This document shows positions 14,228 to 19,990 of a stretch of 20,046 bases of DNA, in pieces. Each line of letters opens with the position of its first letter. Position 1 is the stretch's first letter. Source of the stretch: Thioglobus_B sp964566765 (lineage in GTDB: Bacteria; Pseudomonadota; Gammaproteobacteria; PS1; Pseudothioglobaceae); assembly GCA_964566765.1 (NCBI GenBank), contig CAZMJI010000015.1, positions 1 to 20,046 on the forward strand, given 5' to 3'. The position numbers and the translations under genes were made by a program. The notes beneath the pieces were generated by a model that was given only the letters and a program-made list of their open reading frames with translations, did not search any database and was not told the origin of the DNA.

Positions 14228-14665
14228 ATGAAAGCCTTGATTCAGCGTGTGACCGAGGCCAGGGTTGAGGTAGACGGTCAAGTTCGCGGGCAAATTGACC
14301 AAGGAATTTTGGTATTCTTAGGCATTGAAAAGACTGATGAATTGGCGCAAGCCGATAAAATGATTAAGCGTCTTTTATCGTATCGCGTCTTCTATGATGA
14401 TGAGCAGAAGATGAATTTGTCGGTTAAAGACATCTCTGGCGGGGTATTATTGATTTCACAATTCACCTTAGCGGCAGATACCAATAGCGGTACTCGTGCC
14501 GGGTTTTCAACGGCCAAAGCGCCAGCAGAGGCGCAGTCCATGTACGACTACATGCTCAACCAACTTAAAACGCAGCATAATAATGTGGCCAGTGGTGTGT
14601 TTGGTGCAGACATGCAAGTGAGTTTAACCAACGACGGACCGGTGACGTTTTTATTGTCATGCTAG
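14228..14665 (+). CDS. dtd: D-aminoacyl-tRNA deacylase
   Basis: Hydrolyses D-amino acids mischarged on tRNA, and also glycine from tRNA-Ala, as translation quality control. The 145-residue protein has MKALIQRVTEARVEVDG at the start, the catalytic SQFTLAADTNSGTRAGFSTA (SQFTL at 77-81) and the C-terminal NDGPVTFLLSC with the chiral-selector Gly-Pro (137-138). It lies 6 bp after glyS, a plausible functional pairing since DTD acts on glycyl-tRNAs too. The end overlaps the next gene by 7 nt. Confidence 0.96.
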   Translation: MKALIQRVTEARVEVDGQVRGQIDQGILVFLGIEKTDELAQADKMIKRLLSYRVFYDDEQKMNLSVKDISGGVLLISQFTLAADTNSGTRAGFSTAKAPAEAQSMYDYMLNQLKTQHNNVASGVFGADMQVSLTNDGPVTFLLSC

Positions 14666-15069
14666 AAGCTTTTCTACAATTTGCGGATCAACATCAAGCG
14701 TACTTTTACTGGGCGGCAGTGGCCTCTGGCGTGCTGTTTGTGATCGGCGCTTTGGCCACGCCTTATTTGGTTGGTCTGATTCCAAGTGATTACTTTGTTC
14801 AGCAGAAGAACTATAAGTTTCAAGTCCATGGGTTTTGGCATGGTCTGGGCTTACTGGTCAGAACATTTTTTGGTTTGATTTTATTTTTGGCTGGGGTGAT
14901 TATGCTCTTTACCCCAGGTCAAGGTATTTTGTCGATGGTGATTGGCCTGTCGCTGATGGAGTTTCCAGGTAAGCATAAATTGGAGTATCAGCTGGCCAGT
15001 CACGATCCTACCTTTAACGCCCTTAATTGGCTGAGAAAAAAAGCTCACAAGCCACCTTTGGAACGCTAA
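14659..15069 (+). CDS. Small multi-pass inner-membrane protein, PGPGW-like
   Basis: A 136-residue protein of unestablished function. Two or three strong hydrophobic segments are visible (about 15-42 and 66-105). The second region carries LFTPGQGILSMVIGLSLMEFPGKHK, resembling the Pro-Gly-x-Gly hairpin of the putative transmembrane PGPGW family. A basic, probably cytoplasmic tail with WLRKKAHKPP follows. It overlaps dtd by 7 nt and ends 5 bp before the next gene, so it belongs to the long plus-strand run. The family link is by motif resemblance only. Confidence 0.7.
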   Translation: MLEAFLQFADQHQAYFYWAAVASGVLFVIGALATPYLVGLIPSDYFVQQKNYKFQVHGFWHGLGLLVRTFFGLILFLAGVIMLFTPGQGILSMVIGLSLMEFPGKHKLEYQLASHDPTFNALNWLRKKAHKPPLER

Positions 15070-15074
15070 TTATT

Positions 15075-15713
15075 ATGAAAGAAAGTCGAGTAATTATTTG
15101 GGTGCTAGCCACCACTTTATTGATCTTTGCCGTATTGAGCCTAGTTTGGAAGGAGGATAGTGCATTGCCGCAAGATAATATCCTACCTTGGCAATCTTAC
15201 GTTAATCCAACAGGGCAGACGGTGGCCTTTAATCTGACCATTGGCGAGTCAAGACTGGTAGATGCGATGCGCCTATTTAATACCGCTGAGGTTGAGGTGT
15301 CGCTATTCGAGCAAGAAGGCGGTGCACCTAATCTGGAAGCTTTTTTTGTTAAGGTACGCCTAGAAGGCATTGATGCCAAGGTGATTCTAAACCTTGAGGC
15401 TGATAACCAAGTGGTGGATCAGTTGGCTCAGCATATCGATGAGGTGGTGATTATGCCATCAGGTGCTAAGAAAGCTGAGTTTAACCCAATGGCTGATCGT
15501 ATTGTCTCTTCTCGTGTGATTAGGGTAATTACTTTTATCCCTAGAACCGATTTGGACACCCAGGTATTAACCCAACGCTTTGGTGAGCCGCAACGTGTGG
15601 AGATTGGCGAAGAGGGTCAGCAGTACTGGCATTATCCAAGCAAAGGTTTGCGCATTATTGTGGATGACGAAGGTCAGGAGATCTTTGAGTATGCCAACCT
15701 GGAGGTCAATTAA
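15075..15713 (+). CDS. Membrane-anchored protein of unknown function
   Basis: A 212-residue protein starting MKESRVIIWVLATTLLIFAVLSLVW, one uncleaved-looking N-terminal helix (about 6-25), followed by a soluble, probably periplasmic domain with no cysteines. The body contains GQTVAFNLTIGESRLVDAM, LEAFFVKVRLEGIDAKVILNL and a C-terminal RFGEPQRVEIGEEGQQYWHYP. I do not recognise a named family. The ATG at 15075 is preferred to an in-frame ATG at 15027, which would overlap the previous gene and put charged residues ahead of the helix. It shares one base with the yffB start (TAATG). Confidence 0.8.
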   Translation: MKESRVIIWVLATTLLIFAVLSLVWKEDSALPQDNILPWQSYVNPTGQTVAFNLTIGESRLVDAMRLFNTAEVEVSLFEQEGGAPNLEAFFVKVRLEGIDAKVILNLEADNQVVDQLAQHIDEVVIMPSGAKKAEFNPMADRIVSSRVIRVITFIPRTDLDTQVLTQRFGEPQRVEIGEEGQQYWHYPSKGLRIIVDDEGQEIFEYANLEVN

Positions 15714-16042
15714 TGATCCTCTATGGTATTCCCAATTGCGACAGTGTGAAAAAGGCACTGAAGTTTTTGCGTGAGGCGGGCGTGGATTTTGAGTTTGTGG
15801 ATTTTAGGCAAAACCCGATTACACCAGAGAAACTGTGTCAGTGGATTGATGAGTTGGGTCTGGAGACCCTGGTGAATAAGCGCTCCACCACCTATCGTCA
15901 GCTTAGCGATGAACAGAAGGGCAATATTACCCAGGCGCTGATATTAAAAAACCCAACCCTAATCAAGCGCCCAGTTTTAGAAACAGGTGGCCAGATTATG
16001 GTTGGGTTTAGCGAGGCTGCATACACAGCCTTGATTGCTTAA
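15713..16042 (+). CDS. yffB: ArsC/Spx-family protein YffB
   Basis: A 109-residue thioredoxin-fold protein of the ArsC/Spx family. It starts MILYGIPNCDSVKKALKFL with a single active-site-like Cys9. LVNKRSTTYRQLSDEQK and LIKRPVLETGGQIMVGF correspond closely to E. coli YffB. There is no second cysteine for arsenate-reductase cycling, and YffB proteins have no firm role. A glutathione-dependent reductase activity has been suggested for the family. It is the last gene of the plus-strand run and its stop codon lies in a terminator hairpin shared with the end of trxA. Confidence 0.88.
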   Translation: MILYGIPNCDSVKKALKFLREAGVDFEFVDFRQNPITPEKLCQWIDELGLETLVNKRSTTYRQLSDEQKGNITQALILKNPTLIKRPVLETGGQIMVGFSEAAYTALIA

Positions 16043-16061
16043 TTAAATTAAGCCTTTTTTT
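16037..16061 (+). terminator. Intrinsic terminator closing the lolB-yffB run
   Basis: GCTTAATT, one A, AATTAAGC form a perfect inverted repeat at 16037-16053, followed by C and seven T (16055-16061). As RNA on the plus strand this is a 6-bp stem with a 5-nt loop plus a U-tract. It contains the yffB TAA (16040-16042) and, on the other strand, the trxA stop (16048-16050). The T-tract doubles as lysine codons at the trxA C terminus. The minus strand lacks a U-tract after the hairpin. Confidence 0.7.
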
Positions 16062-16416
16062 CTTGTTCTTCGATCTCTTTACGAACCTGATCCATATCGA
16101 TTTCTTTGGCCTTGTTAAGCACAGTTTCTAGGTCTGCTGCTGCCATTGCACCTGGCTGTTGGAAAATCGCAATTTGCTCTTTAAAGATCATTAGCGTTGG
16201 GATAGAACGAATCTGAAAATGTGCCGCCAGCTCTTGCTCATCTTCGGTGTTGATTTTGGCAAAAGTTACACCATCCATCTTTTCACTCATTTCCTCATAA
16301 GTCGGTGCAAACTGCTTACAAGGACCACACCATGGCGCCCAAAAATCCAAAATTACCAGGTCGTTGCCTTGGATAGTTTCATCAAAATTGTCTTTGGTTA
16401 GCTCTAATACTGCCAT
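16048..16416 (-). CDS. trxA: Thioredoxin (WCGPC) with charged C-terminal extension
   Basis: Cytosolic disulphide reductase of the thioredoxin fold. LDFWAPWCGPCKQFAP holds the redox pair Cys30/Cys33, and IRSIPTLMIF holds the cis-proline Pro73. The usual core ends near residue 105. A 15-20 residue charged tail, DMDQVRKEIEEQEKKA, makes 122 residues against 109 in E. coli TrxA. The ATG is preceded by AAGGAA. The gene is monocistronic, convergent with yffB (5 bp apart) and divergent from ruvC. It could be a secondary thioredoxin rather than the main one, since QPGA replaces the usual VGA near residue 88. Confidence 0.9.
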   Translation of the reverse strand: MAVLELTKDNFDETIQGNDLVILDFWAPWCGPCKQFAPTYEEMSEKMDGVTFAKINTEDEQELAAHFQIRSIPTLMIFKEQIAIFQQPGAMAAADLETVLNKAKEIDMDQVRKEIEEQEKKA

Positions 16417-16523
16417 GATTATTTCCTTGTTAATATAAAAGAGCGCAGTATATCATAGCCAACTTATATACTGGTGCGTTTGTCGGTGCTTTTATTCTAT
16501 GGCTTTAGCGTACAATGGCGCTT

Positions 16524-16994
16524 ATGAAAATCTTAGGGATTGATCCAGGTTCACGCGTCACCGGCTTTGGTTTGATTGAGGCTGAAAAGCTTAAGTTTGG
16601 CTATCTGTCTAGCGGCTGTATTCGCACCAAAGGTGAGCTGACCGAGCGCATCACCATTATCTTCGAAAGCGTGAGTGAAATTCTGGATAAGCACCAGCCT
16701 GATGTGGTGGTGATTGAGCGTGCGTTTATGCGCCCTGATCGTCCCAATCCTGATGCCGCAATTAAGTTGGGTCATGCCCGTGGGGCGATTATCTCAGCCG
16801 CGGGTACGCGTGGTATTCCCATGGTTGAATACAGCCCCAACCAAATTAAAAAAGCCGTGGTCGGCAAGGGCCATGCGGCCAAAGATCAGGTGTCGTATAT
16901 GGTGTGTGAGGCCTTAAAACTTAACCAAGCGCCGCAAGAAGATGCGGCCGATGCACTAGCAGGGGCTATCTGCCACGCCTATCATCAGCTTTAG
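16524..16994 (+). CDS. ruvC: Holliday junction resolvase RuvC
   Basis: Dimeric endonuclease that cuts Holliday junctions after RuvAB branch migration. The acidic catalytic set is present: Asp7 in ILGIDPGSRVTG, Glu65 in VVVIERAFM, and Asp140 and Asp143 in EDAADALAGA. The start at 16524 gives MKILGIDPGS and 156 residues. ATG at 16515 would add three residues (MAL) and is also possible, as neither has a clear ribosome binding site. ruvA and ruvB are not adjacent. The last 4 bp overlap the end of the convergent CDF transporter gene. Confidence 0.96.
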   Translation: MKILGIDPGSRVTGFGLIEAEKLKFGYLSSGCIRTKGELTERITIIFESVSEILDKHQPDVVVIERAFMRPDRPNPDAAIKLGHARGAIISAAGTRGIPMVEYSPNQIKKAVVGKGHAAKDQVSYMVCEALKLNQAPQEDAADALAGAICHAYHQL

Positions 16995-17003
16995 CCGCTA
17001 AAG
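16989..17003. repeat. Inverted repeat across the ruvC / CDF transporter stop codons
   Basis: CTTTAG-CCG-CTAAAG is a perfect 6-bp inverted repeat with a 3-nt loop, covering the ruvC TAG and the convergent stop codon. No T-tract follows on either strand, so it is not a clear intrinsic terminator. It may act as a weak barrier or RNA 3'-end stabiliser. Confidence 0.45.
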
Positions 17004-18145
17004 AAGTAAACCGCCACTTCGCCAAAGCCATCTAGATTTGACACCACTTGTTTGAGTTCGCCAACAATCTCATCGTGGGTTTTGTCACCCTCTAGACAAC
17101 TTAGCGGCAGGTAAAAATCCACATGGATTTTGCCATCCAAATAATGCAGTTGAATGCGGTCAATCTCACCGTCGCACTCGTTATCAAACAGCACTCGAGT
17201 CAGGATACCCAGTGCCTCAGCACGCTCTGGCAGGTCTTTATAAGGTGCGACCACTTCGTCGTCTTCTGGATCGATATGCACGGTCACATCACTGAGTTCC
17301 TCTAAGCACTCTTTGGCCACACGCTCAACACTCACACTAATGATATGCCCCTCACTCACACTAAGCGTGGGGTCAACCTGCACATGAACATCGGCAGAGA
17401 CATTGTGGCCAATTTTGCGAGTACGCAGCGAATGTACGCTGTTGACACCACCAATACGACCAATCGCATCTCTCAACTGCTCAATCTCATCGGCATCAAT
17501 TGAGGTGTCAACCAACTCTCGGGTGGCGCCTGAGCCTAACTCCCAAGCAATGTGCATAATCATCAGACCAACCACAATCGCCGCGGCTGCGTCTAGATAG
17601 CCATAACCAAAGGTGGTGCCTAGTACGCCAGCAAACACCACGACTGAAGACAGTGCATCAGAGCGATGGTGCCAGGCATTGGCCTTCAGCATCTCCGATT
17701 TGCAAGCTTTGGCTACTTGTAAGGTATACCAATACAGCGCTTCTTTAGAGAAAACCGAGATGGCGGCCACACCCAGTAGTAGGTTGATGTGAGTTATCTC
17801 GCTGGGATTGTTAAGACGATCAACGCCATCAAAGATAATACCAATGGCTACCAAGGCCAGAATAATGGCCAGACCCAAGGTGGCAACCGTCTCGAAGCGT
17901 TGATGTCCGTAAGGATGGTCCTCATCAGCTTCATCAGCTGCATGTTTGGCTGCATAAAAGACAATACCATCAGAGAGTAGGTCAGAGAATGAATGAATGC
18001 CATCTGCAATGAGTGCACCAGAATTACCCAATAGGCCGGCAATAATTTTTAAGACTGCTGAGAGAAAATCAACCAGGGCGCCAACCAGGGTGATTCTCTG
18101 ACTTGCTTCTGCACGTTCTTTTGAATCCAAGGATAAAAATAACAT
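16991..18145 (-). CDS. Cation diffusion facilitator metal exporter with extra C-terminal domain
   Basis: Inner-membrane proton/divalent-metal antiporter of the CDF family. Six hydrophobic helices occupy about residues 18-205. The site-A ligands are His51 and Asp55 in ADGIHSFSDLLSD and His159 and Asp163 in WHHRSDALSS, the H-D/H-D pattern usually linked to zinc. DEDHPYGHQRFET is the conserved loop. A normal cytoplasmic domain follows (about 208-295, with VHSLRTRKIGHNVSADVHVQVDP). Unusually, a second, similarly patterned stretch (about 305-384, IDRIQLHYLDGKIHVDFYLPLS) extends it to 384 residues against about 300 in FieF. Substrate is not certain. Confidence 0.88.
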   Translation of the reverse strand: MLFLSLDSKERAEASQRITLVGALVDFLSAVLKIIAGLLGNSGALIADGIHSFSDLLSDGIVFYAAKHAADEADEDHPYGHQRFETVATLGLAIILALVAIGIIFDGVDRLNNPSEITHINLLLGVAAISVFSKEALYWYTLQVAKACKSEMLKANAWHHRSDALSSVVVFAGVLGTTFGYGYLDAAAAIVVGLMIMHIAWELGSGATRELVDTSIDADEIEQLRDAIGRIGGVNSVHSLRTRKIGHNVSADVHVQVDPTLSVSEGHIISVSVERVAKECLEELSDVTVHIDPEDDEVVAPYKDLPERAEALGILTRVLFDNECDGEIDRIQLHYLDGKIHVDFYLPLSCLEGDKTHDEIVGELKQVVSNLDGFGEVAVYFFSG

Positions 18146-18203
18146 TCATTAACTTGGGTTAATTTTAGGTTAAATATCTGCCAGTGAATGTATAAATCAT
18201 CAA

Positions 18204-19115
18204 TTAGTTAAGATCCAGTGGTGAGTTAAGATGGGTTTTAGAATGGGCTCTGGCTAAGTGGGTATAGACCAGTGTAGAGCTAATATGCTTATGCCCCAGT
18301 AGTTTTTGTAGCGTTTTTAAATCTACCTGATTTTGTAGCATATGTAGTGCATAGGAGTGGCGAAAGGTTTGTGTGGTGACATTGATGTCGATATGGGCTT
18401 TTTTACTGGCGCTGGCAATGTTGTAATTAAGTGTGTTGCTAATAATCGGTAAGCGAATCAGCATGCCTTCAGCGTCATTACACAGGTTGCGCATAGGAAA
18501 TAGATAGCACTCTTGTCGTCCAGTGTCTTTGAAAAATTTACTCCTGATGTCACTGGCATAGGTATTTGAGACAAAGCCAATCTGTGCTTGTAGTTGGCCC
18601 ATAACCTTATTAGGAATGGGTAGGGTTCTAAAGCTATCCGAGCTCCCTGCACTGAGTTGTTGACTATTCAGATCAATGTCCTTGATTTTGAGCGCTAGTA
18701 CTTCTGAGGTCCTTAGTCCGCAACCATACATCAGATAGACAATTAGCTGATAGACACCCCTGAGTTGCATGGCGATGTTGTTAATTTGTGCGCGACTTAG
18801 GACTTCAGGTAGGTTTTGTTTGGCGCTGGACCGAAGATCTTTAATTAGCGTTTGATCAACGGCAATCTTTAAGATCTTCTTATAAAGAAAGATAATAGCA
18901 TTGAGCGCTTGATTATAGGTCGACGTTTTAATTTTCTTGACTTGAGACAGTCCATTTAAGAAAGGTTGAATGTGTTCAATGCTTAATTGTTCAGCTGGCA
19001 GATTGTGATAATTCACAAAGCGCAACATCCAAGAAGCATAGATGTCAATGGTTGCTTGACTGTAATGATTCTCATTGAGTTGGCAGATTAGCTCTTGTTT
19101 GGAAATGAGACTCAT
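18204..19115 (-). CDS. Integron-integrase-like tyrosine recombinase with altered active site
   Basis: A 303-residue tyrosine recombinase. The N-terminal SAM-like core-binding domain (about 5-85) has YSQATIDIYASWMLRFVNYH and STYNQALNAIIFLYKKIL, strongly reminiscent of integron integrases. The catalytic domain keeps Arg135 (GCGLRTSEVLALKIKDID), Arg252 (TFRHSYALHML), His275 (LLGHKH) and Tyr284 (VYTHL). Two catalytic positions look changed. The HxxR histidine is Gln249, and the beta-hairpin Lys region, normally GKGxKxR, is AGSSDSFR (156-163). The IntI-specific insertion before LFP (205-207) is short. No cassette array or attC site was found. The region is more AT-rich than the core genes, suggesting acquisition and decay. 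Confidence 0.85.
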   Translation of the reverse strand: MSLISKQELICQLNENHYSQATIDIYASWMLRFVNYHNLPAEQLSIEHIQPFLNGLSQVKKIKTSTYNQALNAIIFLYKKILKIAVDQTLIKDLRSSAKQNLPEVLSRAQINNIAMQLRGVYQLIVYLMYGCGLRTSEVLALKIKDIDLNSQQLSAGSSDSFRTLPIPNKVMGQLQAQIGFVSNTYASDIRSKFFKDTGRQECYLFPMRNLCNDAEGMLIRLPIISNTLNYNIASASKKAHIDINVTTQTFRHSYALHMLQNQVDLKTLQKLLGHKHISSTLVYTHLARAHSKTHLNSPLDLN

Positions 19116-19174
19116 TTAGATAATTAAAAGGTGAATTAATGATGAAATATCAATAAATTAAGATAAAGTGAGGC

Positions 19175-19207
19175 CTACCCTTGCCGATAGTAAAAGCTTG
19201 GCGGTAG
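19175..19207. repeat. Imperfect hairpin between integrase and bfd
   Basis: CTACC (19175-19179) and GCC (19183-19185) pair with GGC (19200-19202) and GGTAG (19203-19207), giving an 8-bp stem with a 3-nt bulge and 14-nt loop. It lies in the 113-bp gap upstream of the integrase and downstream of bfd. No T-tract follows on either strand. The position would suit a recombination site or a bfd 3' end, but neither is demonstrated. Confidence 0.35.
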
Positions 19208-19228
19208 AATGATGCCAGTTAAGATAAT

Positions 19229-19432
19229 TTATGCAACAGACAGAACAGGGATTGAGCTGGGATTAGAAAGGGCTTGAATGTCGTCTAACATGCGCTTAGC
19301 GCAAGATTGACAACGACCACAGCAAGTGCCTACTTTAAGTTCAGCTTTTAAGTCGTTCATTGAACAAGCGCCTCGGTCAACGGCTTTTTTGATGTCTTTG
19401 TCGGTAATAGCATTGCAAATGCAAATGTACAT
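19229..19432 (-). CDS. bfd: Bacterioferritin-associated ferredoxin
   Basis: [2Fe-2S] protein that binds bacterioferritin and passes electrons to it to release stored iron. The 67-residue protein, starting MYICICNAITDKDIKKAV, has Cys4, Cys6, Cys38 and Cys41 at the same positions as the four cluster ligands of E. coli Bfd, plus extra Cys23, Cys37 and Cys44. The ATG at 19430-19432 is preferred over an in-frame TTG three codons upstream because it gives the standard N terminus. It is divergent from the bfr pair, behind a perfect-consensus promoter overlapped by a Fur box, as expected for a gene switched on by iron starvation. Confidence 0.95.
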   Translation of the reverse strand: MYICICNAITDKDIKKAVDRGACSMNDLKAELKVGTCCGRCQSCAKRMLDDIQALSNPSSIPVLSVA

Positions 19433-19449
19433 AATTATCAAATGTTAAT

Positions 19450-19468
19450 GAGAATGATTATCATTATA
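19450..19468. promoter_or_regulatory. Fur box between bfd and bfr
   Basis: GAGAATGATTATCATTATA matches the 19-bp Fur consensus GATAATGATAATCATTATC at 16 of 19 positions, with an intact central palindrome. It covers the -10 of the bfd promoter, so iron-loaded Fur should block bfd. Its effect on the divergent bfr genes is unclear, because their promoter was not identified. Confidence 0.88.
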
Positions 19469-19490
19469 TAACAATTAATCACACTGTCAA
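19463..19490 (-). promoter_or_regulatory. bfd promoter
   Basis: On the minus strand TTGACA (19485-19490, 6 of 6) and TATAAT (19463-19468, 6 of 6) are 16 bp apart. Transcription would start near 19456, about 24 nt before the bfd ATG. The -10 lies inside the Fur box. A full-consensus promoter of this kind is what one expects when expression is set mainly by a repressor. Confidence 0.8.
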
Positions 19491-19508
19491 TAGACTAGGA
19501 GTAAAAAA

Positions 19509-19973
19509 ATGAAAGTTGATAACCAAATCAATCAATCACTAAACCAAGTGTTGAAAGAATCACTCACCATGATTAATCAGTACTTCTTGCACGCCCGTAT
19601 GTTAAATGACTGGGGGCTGGATGAGCTGGGAGAGAAAAACTATAAGTACTCAATCAAAGCCATGAAGGAGTCAGACAGCTTGATCAAACGTATTTTGTTT
19701 TTAGAAGGTTTGCCAAACCTGCAAGATTTAGGCAAACTCAATATCGGTGAAGATGTGTCCGAGATTCTATCAAGCAATCTGTCGATGGAGTTGGGTTTTC
19801 GAGGTGTGCTACAGGCGGCGATTGCACAAGCGGAAAGCGAGCGAGATTATGTTACCCGTGACTATCTCAAAGAGTGCTTAGAAGAATGTGAGGAGCGTTT
19901 GGATTACTTCGAGACGCAAATTAGCCTATTTAATAAGGTGGGCACTGAAAATTATCATCAATCTATTATGTAA
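19509..19973 (+). CDS. bfr: Bacterioferritin, haem-binding subunit with degraded ferroxidase site
   Basis: A 154-residue bacterioferritin that aligns without gaps to E. coli Bfr (INQYFLHARM, RILFLEGLPNLQDLGKLNIGEDV). The haem axial ligand Met52 is present (AMKESD). Of the six di-iron ligands only Glu94 remains: position 18 is Ser, 51 is Ala, 54 is Glu, 127 is Cys and 130 is Arg. This chain should therefore bind haem between subunits but not oxidise iron itself. An AGGAG ribosome binding site precedes the ATG. A second bfr gene starts 17 bp downstream, supporting a two-subunit bacterioferritin like those with separate haem and ferroxidase chains. Confidence 0.94.
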   Translation: MKVDNQINQSLNQVLKESLTMINQYFLHARMLNDWGLDELGEKNYKYSIKAMKESDSLIKRILFLEGLPNLQDLGKLNIGEDVSEILSSNLSMELGFRGVLQAAIAQAESERDYVTRDYLKECLEECEERLDYFETQISLFNKVGTENYHQSIM

Positions 19974-19990
19974 TATAGGGGAGACTTATT

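Noticed and set aside
16436..16514. Promoters in the trxA/ruvC divergent gap (TATACT at 16467-16472, TTGGCT on the minus strand)
   Set aside because: No -35/-10 pair with acceptable spacing and match was found on either strand, so no specific call was made.
16991..18145. Calling the CDF transporter FieF
   Set aside because: The site-A pattern is His-Asp/His-Asp rather than FieF's Asp-Asp/His-Asp and the protein is about 85 residues longer, so no gene symbol was given.
18146..19508. Integron cassette array next to the integrase-like gene
   Set aside because: bfd and bfr are standard iron genes with their own promoter, bfd points toward the integrase, and no repeated attC-like sites were found. 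A single GTTAAAT at 18169-18175 fits the core motif but occurs easily by chance.
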